DNA of 64,000 nucleotides from Druceiella hillmani (taxonomy: Eukaryota; Arthropoda; Insecta; Lepidoptera; Hepialidae): assembly GCA_039881145.1 (NCBI GenBank), contig JAYKKI010000152.1, positions 186,001 to 250,000 on the forward strand, written 5' to 3'. Positions 10,707 through 22,789 of the stretch are shown piece by piece (the first letter of the stretch is position 1; every line of letters starts with the position of its first letter). Under the pieces are notes generated by a model that searched no databases, had not been told where the DNA came from, and saw only the letters and a program-made list of their open reading frames with translations. The position numbers were made by a program, and so were the translations under genes.

Positions 10707-13700
10707 CTATTTTCCAAGTTCTTCTTGTATCTCTTGGATGGTCTTGCCCCGCGTCTCCGGTATGATGAATATTGATATGGCCAGCAATAAGATTGTGAAG
10801 CCGGCGCAGGTCCAGAAGGCGCCATAGGCTCCGATGGCGTCGGTGAGCGCCGAAAAGGAAAAGACGGCGATGAAAGCCATGAGAAAAGCGCATGTGTTGC
10901 CCAGTACGGCGCAAGTGGAACGCACTTCTGGCGTGCTCAGCTCGATGAGGAATACCCACGTCAACGCACTCAAACCTGCAACATGCGTCCCACATTTTCT
11001 CACAGAAGTTTTAAAAATGTTTCATTTCCGCCAAATTTAAAGCTTATTTCAATGAAATTTGAAGTTAATTTGTATATGAAAGCAAGTTTCGATAAACCAC
11101 AAAAGTGAAAACAGAGGACTCGCATTATATTTATTCACAAAATAGGGTTGTAGAAATGACCTAGCTGTGTACAAAAAATATTAACAAAACATAATTAAGT
11201 GGCACATAATAATAATAATAATAATAAAACACAAAAATATTCTTATTCGAATTTTTGCTTGTTTGTGTATTTCTTTGAACATGCATTACGTAAAACTGCT
11301 AAATTAATTCGGATGGAGTTTTTTGAAAAACAAAAACTTGACTTCACGTAATATTTAGTTTTCTTTTTATCCGTATTGATTTACTCAATCAAAAAGTATG
11401 CGAATTTAATATTTAAAAAAATTCATTTACATTGCGTTAGTATAAAAACATAAAAAAAACCTAGCTACTTGCGTGTAATTTTATAGATGTATATACTTAC
11501 CCATGTACTCGAACATCAAAAAATGATACTATGTACTTATATTTTATATCGCGCTAGGAATTTTTCCACTCAGGCATGCATTGGCAAAATTCGCTTGTTT
11601 ATATATAAAAATTTATATATAAAAATATAGATAAGATATACAATGGTGCTAGAAGTGTAGATGCTTGAATAAGCAACCCGAATGCGAGCAGTTGCATGAG
11701 GGCAGAAATAATTACCGGCCCTCTTTCAAACATATATTTTTTATATTATTTGTATTCGTTAAAAACGTATTTCGTTTCAACAATTCGTTTAAATTTTGAA
11801 TCAATTGTAATTATTGGTATTTAATTATTTTAGATATGTTTAGTATTAATGCGTGTAAATTTGATGTTTACATATTTTATTGTCTATTTAACTTTAAAAT
11901 TGGCATTTATGTACAATGAAAAAATTTAAGAAAACAATATTTAAGGGAATACAACAATAGTAATAGCACACAAAAACATTATTTTTGAAATGTGTATCCT
12001 TTTGTCAGTGAGGCTGTGTATATGCTCTCGCATCACGTAAGAACAGCCAAAAGGATTTCGATTAAGTTTTATTCTTGAATTCTTTTGGATCTAGGGAAAC
12101 ATATAGCATACTTCGTAATCAATTAACTAAAACGAAGACATGGCAATTTGATATTTCAGTACAAAATTTACTTATGTGTCTGAATTAAATCGGAAAGAAA
12201 CCAGTTTTTAATAAAATCTGTAGTTATAAAACTTAAGGTAAGTTAAATTTCAGGCGTATAATTTTTTCGGGCAATAACAATATCAACGTTGTCTTTATGA
12301 AAGGAATATACATTTCTAGTTTTAGATAGTTTAGAATCAATCAATATGTAATGAAAATGTGTAGAATATGAATGAATTTTTATTATTACTATTATTGTAT
12401 AATAGTAATAATAAAGATACACATATAAAAAAAAGATTTTGCATTTGACAAAATACTACAAGTTATAAACATGCACACGACTATCAGCGGAGACAATTAC
12501 TTAAACTACAATTTATTTTAAGACAAACGTACCAAAGTTAAAGGCCCACATAAAGCACATGAGGCAAATTAACGGGATAAAACCGACTACGGTGAGGTCC
12601 ATTCCGTCCGCGGACAGCTTCATATACGTGCCCAGCACCACCTACAAACACACAGTCAAACTCTGAACACTAATTCTCATTCACCAAGAAAGAGATTTTT
12701 GCAATCAAATCATTAAAAACAATTGTTCATTCAAACAATGTCTGAATGAACCTTCGCAGGAGTGGTATTTGAAATAAACGATTTTAATTATTTAAGTAGT
12801 GAAATTATATAAAAATGAAACGTAGAAAAATACATAGTTGCAAAAATACTTCCATATAGTCATTGAATTGGGATTCGGCCATTTTATAAACACCTTCAAG
12901 TTAATTTAGCCAGTCAAAACTTAGAGTTCATTAATAGATTTTACCTAGATAGAAAACCATAAATGTTCGTTGGTCAGTTATACAATTGTACGTACATTTT
13001 CTAATAAACCAAACCGCATTTGATTATATTCCTAAATCAGATCTAAGAACACAAGAGTTACTCACTAAGCTCGCGATGATAATGAGCAGCGAGGCTATAA
13101 GCAACGCCTTCCGCCTCACCCTCGCTATGACGAGCGTCATGGAACAGCAAGCGACGACCTGGACGGAACCCACGATGATAGCTGCGATGGCCGGCTCCAC
13201 CGTGGAACCGGCTTCTTCAAATATAGTCACGAGATACGACAAGAAGATGGTGTAACCCGTCAAGTGCTGCATGCCCATTAGCGCGCACGTCAACAATATC
13301 ACTTTTACGTTCACTTTGTTTTTGAAGATTTCGGTGTCTATTAACTTCGATTTACTTAAGGTAGACTCCTTTAGAGACATTTGAATTTTGGTCATTTCTT
13401 CCTGGACGGTCGTCTCAACCTGCCCATATAGACGTCTGAGGCTGTTCGAGGCACCCTCGTAGTTACCTATACGAATACAGAATATTTTGAAGGTTTGATA
13501 ATAAATAACAATAAAACAATCTACATTATAACACAATCACCGCGTTATCTTAGTTTGATATTTTATTACTGGAATATTTCATGTCACTCCCATTTTCACG
13601 ATACCATTCGTACAGTTGTCGATACTTAATAATAGTTTTGATATTTTCATTAAATAATCGTTTTAAAATAATTTTTATTCTATAAAATACTTACGATCAG

Positions 13701-16700
13701 TGAAACGAATGTGACACTATCGCCGAGTTAATATTTCTAAGTTTGACATTTTGTTAGTAGAATATTTCATTTCGATATTATCCGCAGATTACACTGGACG
13801 ATACTTAATTATAATGTTTATATTTTCATTAAATAACGATTATAAATTAATTGCTATTTAACAAAATACTTATAGTTATTAGTGAAGCGATTGTTCATTC
13901 TGTAATAATTCTGTAATAAACAGAAACATGAGAAAGCTTAATTATAGCTAGACAACACATAATTTATATTCAAACTACACGTGATAAAATACATTGACAA
14001 ATCAACACTTGTAGATTATACTTGCGAGCCAATATCAAGCCTTTAGAAATGCGTCGACGATGGATCGACAACCATTGACGAAACGAAATGCACCTTTCCT
14101 GAGCTGGTGTGCGGGCGAATCGGGCACGACACAGACGAGCAGGAGCCAGGCGCACGTAACGGCGAGGCAGATATATATGAATGTGCGATAAGGGACGAAG
14201 GGGCCGATGCAGTAGCCGACCAGGATGCCGATCACGATGCCGGGCCGCACCACCGACGAGACGGCGCCTCGACTCCGCTCCTGGAATTCCAATCAGAGCT
14301 TCAATACAGATCACTTTGCTAATACAAACTCGAGTCTTGTTGACACACAAAAAGCGATTTTAATGTCTTTGTCTTATTTTAATGTCTAAAACGACCCTTT
14401 GTTACTGAGCAGTTAACGTGAAATTTTGTGAATTGTGTTAAACAATTGCTAATATTCCATTCGTTGAATCATTTTTCTCTCCCTTTACTCTGTATTTCAC
14501 TTGACTGCTGATCTTCCTATTTTGACATGGTTTTAGTTTCAACGTCACGTAAATTCTAAAGCTACGTTTAGCCTACGACACTTTGATGTATACACTCAGT
14601 GTATACATCGAGTGTCTGTGTGTGAACACCACTGTCTGCGCTTGTGACATTTATTGCGATACTTAGTTTAGTATCGCTACACCAAAACCACCTTATGTGT
14701 GAACGCCCAGACATTAGACTCAGACATATGTATGACAATTAGTGTCGTAGTCTATACGGGTCTTTGTGTGTGAATGGTCAGTCATTAGTGCCAGACATCT
14801 GTGTCGCAATTAGTGTCGTAGTCTATACGGGTGTTAAAGATGTAAACTATGCATAGACCTAATTTTCATATTATTTACATAAACAATACATTCAATTCAT
14901 AGAAGTCGCTTTAATCGCAACAAAACCGTTACAATGACCGACACAGTAAAATCGCATTTTGTCATCCCGTTTAATTTCTTCTTTAAATTTTCCGACTTCA
15001 TAGATTTACTAAGGTGCGAAAATTTTTATTTTGTTCAGTCATAATTAATATTTAGCTAGAAAAATAATTGAAAATTTCTTTCCCGACCTGGCGCTAAAGT
15101 ACTTTCATATAAAACACATTTTTCAAAATATTCGCATATGTTCCCTTCCGAAAGATAGGACTTCTCAAATATTAAACTTCTCAGATATTAAACAATCTCA
15201 AATATTATGATCAGTCGATTTCGAAATTAATGAGTGTCAATCAGTGAGGAATACTCTCAACAGACGAGCATTGATAGGAAAACAACACGATTACGTGATC
15301 TAAAATAATTGTACTCATGTCTTATTCTTATCATAAGTAAAGATACAGCCCATATCAATTAAAAAAATTTTCATATAACAACCTTTATTATATGGCGAGC
15401 TGCCCGACACAGTACATAGGTACAAAATTTGTGAGAAAATACATTAATAACGCGCAAAGTACAACAATGTTCTTTTAACATAAAATACACTTTTAATACA
15501 TTTTTCCGTTTTTTGTATTTTTAACGAATTGCTTCTAAAGAAATATCCTTTTACCTAGTATACACGGTGTCCGGGAATAAGTGTCGAACAAAGAAAGACG
15601 TTATTCGTTGGCCGACTGATATAGTAGATTGTCGTTAAAATAAAATTCAAAAGATGAATTTTTTTTCAGAAAATTGAAAATAATATTCATGATTATTTTT
15701 CATCTTTTTCGTACACACGATATTTGCGCACAGTATTCATCGCCGCTCAAGGGTATAACACGTGAACAGTTGGGGAGACATCTAGCTGCCCGGGTGAGCA
15801 CCGCGCTCCAGGCAAGTATTGGTTGTGCTAAAAAGAGTTATGTGAATATTGTTTTTGCGCTCAATTAGGAAAATGGCGTGTTTTACGTTTTATTTCAACG
15901 ATAATTTATTCCTTTATAGCTAACGAATAGCGTCTTTCTTTGTGCGATACTTATTCCCGGACATCGTGTATATTGGAAAAGCTTCAGCTGCAATTCAAAT
16001 CGGCCGGACCCATATAATTACGTGCCTGTCTGTCATATCCAACTTTAGTTGCATATTATAGTAATACCACATTTAATCAAAGCTCTTTCTGTCGCTAAAT
16101 TTAGTTTATTGTGAGGGGGGAAAATATATTGCTAAGAGCGATGGAGTCAGGCAAGGCGAGCAGAAGCGAGATATCCTGATTTTTTTAAAATTTAATCAAT
16201 TTATTTTATTATTAACTCAGTTTCCATCTGCGGATAGCAAATAACTTTCTCTATTTAGTAATAATTTCTGCATACAAACATTAAATACTGAGCATAATTA
16301 AGTAATATAATGTTTAAATTTAAGAAATAAGGCAACAAAAGCTAATTAAGTATGCAAGCCGCAATTTTCTTATGCGGTACGACAGCAACAAATCGTTAAA
16401 AAGAATTTCCGAACATAGATATTAATTGCGGGAAAGCTGAACAATGCTTCATGCATTGCACACCAACGAGACAATCGCAATACGAAGAGAAGTCAGTCTG
16501 TCAGCTACATCCCACTAGCGACGCAGATGATTATTAGGTATATCGATTAATTTATTTAGGCAACGCTGGCTACGTAATTTAAGTCTTGATTTTATTGTTT
16601 GCAGAACTGCTGAAAGATTAATAATTTCAAAAAAGTTTTGAGGGATTTTCTTTGTGTTTATAAGGTAAGTAAAACTATATGTAAATGTACTGGTTAGTTT

Positions 16701-17690
16701 GATAATTCCATACGTGAAGTTATATTTATTTCCTATGAAAATGCTGTTTTTGCCCATGTTCAGTCGAGTTTAAGTTATAAACCAATACATATTTAGATTT
16801 GTGTGAAAAAATTCAAAGTTATATATTTTGATAAAAAGCCATAATTTTTTTTTCAATGATGCAAAGTAAGATGTCTATTTCTTACTAGTTTACTGACATT
16901 GGATAATTATGAATTAATTAGCGGAATCTAAAACGAGATATTTATATCACCATTAACCGCAGAGAGGTGCCTCCGGTATAGTATTCGAGTCGATATAAAC
17001 GAGGCTTACATTCGTGATCTCGCCTATGTAGGATATAGCGGAGCTTAGGGATATTCCGGAGCCGGCACCGAGCAGCACTCGCGCCAACACCAGCACGGCC
17101 ACGTGACCGGCTAGCGCCTTCGTCAGCCAGCCGAGCGCCTGCGTCAGCACCGCACCCACCAGCGTCCACTTGGGGCCGATCCAGGGCAGCAACCAGCCGG
17201 AGAGAAGAGGCGCTGAAATGAGCTCGTCCGATAAAGCCGAGCCGGTCGATAAGTGTTCTATTCATCGGTGATCACACGACCGCATTATCTTATTGTTTTA
17301 TAACATGAACGGACAATCAGAGCGATAAGTAAAGATATATTACTCGAAACATACACGCACAGTTTTATAGCGCGAAACGAATTATTATCATAGGTACAAT
17401 AATAAAAATGGATTATACTAAAACGGTATGCGAACATTACAATAAGGTTAATCGCCAGGCTACTAGTTAAAAAGATCAGTACAGTGAGAGGTGTAACTGT
17501 TTTAACGCCTGTGAAGGATTTTACATTTGTTTGTTTATTAATATGGCAACTTTTTTTATAAATAGTAGATTATAAAAAAATTTGGAGAACATTATTCAAA
17601 TAAAACGATTGAATAAGAAAATGCATTGGCACAATGGATATAAGAGAAAATTACAAAACATTCCAACTGCGGGTTGCCTATGGTACTTAG

Positions 17691-17742
<52 letters not shown>

Positions 17743-18603
17743 CCGCCTTATGTGTGAATGTTTTGGTGTCAGACAGTTGTGTCGCAATTAGTGTCGGACT
17801 CTGTACGGGTCTTAACAGAATCTTCCTCTCTCTCTCTCTCTACTTTATGCGCATCGTAAGATTTTTGTTTCACTTTTCAATGAAAACAAGGAGAAGAAAA
17901 AGGAAAATAAGTGAAACTAAAAGATCATTCCAAAGATGAATGTCATCCACTTGTTTGTCGTTCAGAAACATTAATCTTGAAAATACTTTTGTTAAAAATG
18001 ATTTATTATAGTCAGTCTTGAATTGAGGGCAACAACAACGGCGTTTAAGGATAAGACCATCGGCGGATGTTCCCGGACAATGGTATTGCTCCGCAAAACT
18101 ACATTTTCAGCTTTTGCTACGGAAGATAGTCTACACGGCTGGCTTCTGTTTTGGGACTGACTGATCTCAATTTGTATATACCTCCTAATTTTGTTACAAT
18201 AGCACCTATTTTCTGAATATAAGTACATTACGATATATCAGAATATGCAGAATTAAATATAAAACCACACACACGTACATATTGTACAATACGTGTGCAT
18301 CAGTAAGCTTGCATGCGCGCGAGTGCGTGCGAGAAACAAATTTCAGATCGAAGTGCAGAAACAAATATCTGTATAAATAAGAAGTCAAACTTACATAGCG
18401 CTGCAAGTGCGTTGTGTATGGCAGCCACCCACGACATTTCGTGAGACTCCAGCGGGCGGTCGAGGGGCGGATCGGTCCCGCTCTGCAGCCGGCCTTGACT
18501 CGGCGAGGTCCAACCGACCGCCAAACCTAAGCCGAAAGCGCCTCCCGTCGCTGCGAACCAACATGAACCACGACTGTCTGAGAATACACTCCATTTCATT
18601 CAT
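10707..18603 (-). CDS. Facilitated sugar transporter (Tret1-like, MFS), six coding exons, possible frameshift in exon 1
   Basis: Predicted 12-TM plasma-membrane hexose/trehalose facilitator of the major facilitator superfamily. Coding exons: 18603-18395, 17212-17010, 14280-14094, 13466-13066, 12641-12533 and 10975-10707. All introns are GT-AG and the phases match at every junction (1,0,1,0,1). Landmarks: GWTSP after TM1; SGWLLPWIGPKW where the family has G-x3-D-R-x-GRK; GEITN; PDSPAHQL (family PESPRWL); ARVRRKALL (family DRxGRR); PETRGK at the start of the C-terminal tail. With MNEMECILRQSWFMLV as the N-terminus, one extra base near 18555 must be skipped; the total is then 1377 nt (458 residues), normal for the family. 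Starting instead at the ATG at 18599 avoids the frameshift (457 residues) but gives a poor first helix. The substrate is unproven. Introns hold MITEs and minisatellite DNA. Confidence 0.85.
12380..12414. repeat. Perfect 16-bp ATT-rich hairpin in transporter intron 5
   Basis: The arms 12380-12395 and 12399-12414 are perfectly complementary around TGT. Low complexity; probably derived from a trinucleotide repeat. Confidence 0.7.
13541..13890 (+). repeat. Tandem duplication of about 185 bp in transporter intron 3
   Basis: 13541-13715 and 13730-13890 share TTTGA(T/C)ATTTTNTTA(C/G)T, GGAATATTTCAT/AGAATATTTCAT, CGATACTTAAT, ATTTTCATTAAATAA and AAAATACTTA in the same order. The copies are diverged and intronic. 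Confidence 0.65.
14570..14838 (+). repeat. Repeat family R3, copy 1 (transporter intron 2)
   Basis: Carries TACGACAC at the left and GTGTCGTAGTC at the right, with GTATACACTCAGTGTATACATC, AACACCACTGTCTG, TGACATTTATTGCGATAC and CCTTATGTGTGAA between. 40220-40402 is the reverse complement, and 17743-17815 is a partial copy. The right end is internally duplicated (two GTGTCGTAGTCTATACGGGT blocks). It is probably a MITE. Confidence 0.7.
15561..15970. mobile_element. MITE family M1, copy 1 (transporter intron 2)
   Basis: 410 bp with 40-bp terminal inverted repeats (37 of 40 match) starting TACACGGTGTCCGGGAATAA, flanked by TA on both sides, as in Tc1/mariner-type MITEs. The interior has no transposase. 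The second copy is at 30219-30612, in inverted orientation. Confidence 0.9.
17693..17742. repeat. (TA)n microsatellite
   Basis: About 24 TA units in transporter intron 1, directly followed by a partial R3 repeat. Confidence 0.95.
17743..17815 (+). repeat. Repeat family R3, partial copy
   Basis: Shares CCGCCTTATGTGTGAATG, GTGTCGCAATTAGTGTCG and TACGGGTCTT with the right part of 14570-14838. The left part is replaced by (TA)n. Confidence 0.7.
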
Positions 18604-18840
18604 GCGTACACCGACACTCGGTTCCCGAAGACGGTGCGTTCTCCGTGCGACGCTAAGCAATTTACTCCCGGCTTACCATACTTTACAATAAGGCGTTCTA
18701 ATATAAACCTCTTTCTTAATACGATATTTAACCTAATTCTGAAACTAAATAAAGAACATAATAAAAATACATATATAAATATAAATAGAATAATAATATT
18801 ACAGATTTAGAAAATAATAAATACATATATAAATAGAATA

Positions 18841-19316
18841 ATAATATGTTTCATTGAATTAGTTCCTAAATCCAGAATAATAATAATATTTTTCATTGAA
18901 TTAGTACCTAAAACCAAAATAATAATAATATTTTTCATTGAATTAGTTTCTAAAACCAAAATAATAATAATATTTTTCATTGAATTAGTTCCTAAAACCA
19001 AAATAATAATAATATTTTTCATTGAATTAGTTCCTAAAACCAAAATAATAATAATATTTTTCATTGAATTAGTTCCTAAAACCAAAATAATAATAATATT
19101 TTTCATTGAATTAGTACCTAAAACCAAAATAATAATAATATTTTTCATTGAATTAGTATCTAAATCCAAAATAATAATAACATTTTTCATTGAATTAGTT
19201 CCTAAATCCAAAATAATAATAATAATATTTTTCATTGAATTAGTTCCTAAATCCAAAATAATAATAATATTTTTCATTGAATTAGTATCTAAATCCAAAA
19301 TAATAATAATATTTTT
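18841..19316. repeat. 42-bp minisatellite, about 11 units
   Basis: The unit reads AATAATAATATTTTTCATTG plus AATTAGTTCCTAAAACCA. Its period is 42 bp, with one 45-bp variant. It lies just upstream of the transporter's first coding exon. Because the period is divisible by three it stays open on the minus strand as a 14-residue repeat, which I regard as an artefact. Confidence 0.95.
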
Positions 19317-19941
19317 TTATTGGATCGAGGAACTAATTTCATTTGCCGAATTAAGAGGCAGTCTCAATTCGGCAACTCAAAAGATGAATCTCGTAGTGGA
19401 AAATCTAACTGCTTCCTTCAGAATTTAACACCACGGCAAGAACTTCTTTCTGTCTCTTTTGATACGTGAGGTTTCAACTAAATATACGAAAAAGCCTCGA
19501 CGTAAAACGAGGTGTATATGAAAATTTATAACATTAGAATTATAAACCGAGCGTGGAAATTGAAACAATATTCTCCGTGCATTCAGTCGCTTCATGCAGT
19601 TAGGAGTAAATCGCAAAACAGCCTCAAATAACTATGTTTTATTCCCAAAAAAATCGATGTGTGTAATTTAAAAATTGCAAATCGCTGTTTTCAAATCTGT
19701 CAAAATCAGGCAGTTTTCAAAGACGGGAAATGGTTTTAATTAATAATGTTTTATTTTAAACATTCTTGGCTTTTTACCAAATTTAACAAGATAAAACAAT
19801 TTAATTAGATCGTGTATGACACAATAAAATCAGGTCGATGTTATTTAGTTTCGACATTGCAGAAAAAGTTTCTAACTGAGCAATCGAATTTTGCAAAGGG
19901 CACTTTCGAATAAATGCTTACATTACAATTTGTAAATTGTG

Positions 19942-20200
19942 CATTGGGCACTATGTAACACTAAACGCGTGAATTGTGCATTGGGCACTATGTAACACTA
20001 AGCGTGCGAATTATGCATTGGGCACTATGTAACACTAAGCGTGCGAATTATGCATTGGGCACTATGTAACACTAAGCGTGCGAATTATGCATTGGGCACT
20101 ATGTAACACTAAGCGTGCGAATTATGCATTGGGCACTATGTAACACTAAGCGCGCGAATTGTGCATTGGGCACTATGTAACACTAAGCGCACGAATTGTG
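19942..20200. repeat. 37-bp minisatellite, 7 units
   Basis: Unit CATTGGGCACTATGTAACAC plus TAAGCGTGCGAATTATG, starting at 19942, 19979, 20016, 20053, 20090, 20127 and 20164. The units are contiguous, without spacers. Confidence 0.95.
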
Positions 20201-20879
20201 ATTCTAATTATAACACGTTTTTGTTACATATATTATAATTTAGCTGTGAATAAGAGTAACACTGGTTATCTAATATTATTATTTAATCACAAGAGAAAAT
20301 AAAAAAGCACAGAAAGAAGAGCGTTAAAATTTGATTTACATAATGATTACGTGTTACTTACGAAACGTTTACTGTTTGCAGGCGGAGAAATTGCTTAATT
20401 TCAGTTAAACATATGTTAATAATTTTATTTCTGTGCGATAAATAAATAATAACTTTAGGATGCGCCGTACAAGTGTTAATAGTTTCACTATCGAGACATA
20501 TTTGATCGGTACTCACATGATATAGCAAATGTCAATGTGCATAATTAAAGTATCCTTCTAACTTTTAGACCACTTGGATTTAACTAAAATTTGAAAGAAA
20601 GCACAAAGAGAGGCGAACAGACAGACGGCAAACGTGTCTTTCGACAATTATAATGTGAACTCTTATTACCTATGACTCCGAAAGTAAAATGTCGCCAGTA
20701 CTCGGCAAACAACATTCTGCTCCGATGTGAAAAATCCAACAGGCCATTTTAATATCGTTATCGGTGTTGATTGCCTCGCTAAATCTATCATTAAAATATA
20801 AAAAGATTTACGATAAGACAAGGCTGACTACAGTATTTAGCGTTATCAATTTTTATTTGTGTACTTCAATATATCTAAT

Positions 20880-20881
<2 letters not shown>

Positions 20882-20911
<30 letters not shown>
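20882..20911. repeat. (TA)n microsatellite
   Basis: About 15 TA units, next to the SINE-like segment. Confidence 0.95.
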
Positions 20912-20914
<3 letters not shown>

Positions 20915-20937
20915 GGACTTATTGCTACGAGAGCAAT

Positions 20938-21060
20938 ATCTTACAACCAAGCAGAACATCAGTCCAACCCCGTTCGACGAACGGCCGGGCATCAAACCCG
21001 GGTCCCCGCTGTACGCCGCGCCACCAAAGGTGTGATCAACTCAACACACCATGGGGACTA
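20938..21060 (-). mobile_element. Possible tRNA-derived SINE fragment
   Basis: On the minus strand CCGGGTTTGATGCCCGG forms a 5-bp stem with a 7-base loop, like a tRNA T-arm/B box. A TGGCGCGGCG stretch upstream resembles an A box. The rest does not fold as a tRNA and there is no acceptor stem, so a SINE head is more likely than a tRNA gene. The segment is clearly more GC-rich than its surroundings. Confidence 0.4.
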
Positions 21061-21403
21061 CAATTTTCCGCTGTGAATTTTCTTTTCTTCCCAGAAACAC
21101 AGTAACTTAATCATGTTCGAAATTGTGAAGAAGAGAAAACGATAACATCTGGCTCAAGACGAGTTTATAAGCTACTTTTTTACATCTTACCTTATTGTTT
21201 TTTCCGCACACACACGTTTCTTGCGTATTTACTCTATACCGAATCACGTGCGTGTTTTATTACGCGGGTAAAATATACCACTAGTATTTTAGAATGACTC
21301 GTAGTGACTTTAACAAGTTTCGTATCACAAAATTAAATAAAACTACCGGAGAAACACTTTACCCTCCTAACTATTAATATTATTAAGAAAACTTTACTCT
21401 TTG

Positions 21404-21408
<5 letters not shown>

Positions 21409-21475
<67 letters not shown>
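21409..21475. repeat. (TA)n microsatellite
   Basis: About 33 TA units. Confidence 0.95.
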
Positions 21476-21479
<4 letters not shown>

Positions 21480-22118
21480 TAAACTTTATTTTGCATAAAA
21501 TTATATTAATCTAAACTACTAACAATTTCTTTTAAATTTTGCCTGTGCAGACAGACTGTATAAGAACAAGAAGAAGAAGTTAGCGCAAGCCGCTAAGAGC
21601 AATCTACACGCGAAAAGAAGATGGAAACAGATCAATTTTCAGCAGACAACTATTTTGTTTCCAAGACTCTAAACGATAAGAAAGACAATTTAATGGGTTC
21701 TAGTAGTAAAGTCTATCAACAATTTTTCTAAGTGGTCATATGTTAGCCACGATATCACCTTTCTAAAAGAGCTACCTATCAATATCACTTACTAAAAAGA
21801 GTCGGATTATACGACACATCTCCGAATATTTAAATGACAACTAAATCCAAGGTATCCCAAGAAACAAAATGTAGATATGAGTACATGATGAACCTACCCC
21901 AAAACAAAGTCATCTATTCTCATCTGCATTATTTACACTTTGATATTCAAAAAGATAAAAGTTGTTATAGCCGGAAATAGCCACAGCCACGATACATTAA
22001 TTAAATTAATAATAATTTTAACAGTTATTTACAGAAATTATTATACGATACATACTTTTTTATAGCACATGAACTTAATTTCGACTATTAGCACATGAAC
22101 TTAAAGCACATGAACTTT
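21476..22118. other. Intergenic, nothing recognised
   Basis: AT-rich sequence with no open frame or motif that can be supported. Confidence 0.4.
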
Positions 22119-22265
22119 GCTAACAGCCAACCTGAAGATGTTGTAATACAGCGAAACCTAGGTCATGGTAAAGAACTTGAAGAAAGTAGAAATAATACTA
22201 CATCACGTAGTTTCATTTAATTGTGAATAATGAATTTCCACAATATTAACGCCAAATATATTCAA
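22119..22265 (-). mobile_element. Foldback family F1, half copy (long-end arm only)
   Basis: Contains one arm of F1, from CTAACAGCC(A)ACCTGAAGATG through AAACCTAGGTCATGGTAAAG and CACGTAGTTTCATTTAATTG to the long terminus AACGCCAAATATATTCAA. The other arm is missing and no flanking duplication was found. Confidence 0.8.
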
Positions 22266-22789
22266 CAATTATTAAACCTTATATTCGATCCAGTCTACAT
22301 ATTGCGTATAATGATTACACAAGTCTACTAAAAATAAACTTTACTTTGTGGTTCACTATTCAAGTGAAGTGATATTATAAAGAGTAACAAAGGCAGAAAA
22401 AGGAAAAAAACATAAATTTTTTCTTTACAAAAAAAACGAAAAATTGGCGATGTAGTAAATGAAGTCATTGACACACGTAACTTTGAGAGTTAATTGGTAT
22501 TGGTGATACGTCTCCGTGTGCATTCTCGATGATGGCAGTTACACCAGCCTCCACTTGTTACCAGTTATAGGGACGTGATAAATGTAGATATCGATGATGG
22601 GTTTCTGCATCTATTAAATACCGTTTTAATTTTTACAAAACTTAAAGTAATTTGATGTGGAGAACCGATTAAGCTGAGATTTGGTACAGAGTCAGATGGG
22701 GGTTCTTGGAAAAATATCCATTTATCTGAGGTACATTTACTTATTTACTTATTTTATTCTACTCTAATTAAATACAAAGATTTTCATCG

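Noticed and set aside
17582..17791. Open frames of Ile-Tyr repeats across (TA)n tracts (also at 24190, 40488, 49058 and 59515)
   Set aside because: These are translation artefacts of TA microsatellites.
18807..19298. 163-codon minus-strand frame of 14-residue repeats
   Set aside because: It is a by-product of a 42-bp minisatellite whose period is a multiple of three. It is low complexity, with no homology and no splice context.
19942..20200. Regular direct repeats resembling a CRISPR array
   Set aside because: The 37-bp units are contiguous with no unique spacers, and the genome is eukaryotic. It is a minisatellite.
20960..21035. tRNA gene on the minus strand
   Set aside because: A T-arm-like stem-loop is present, but no acceptor stem, anticodon arm or D-arm could be folded. 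A SINE head is more likely.
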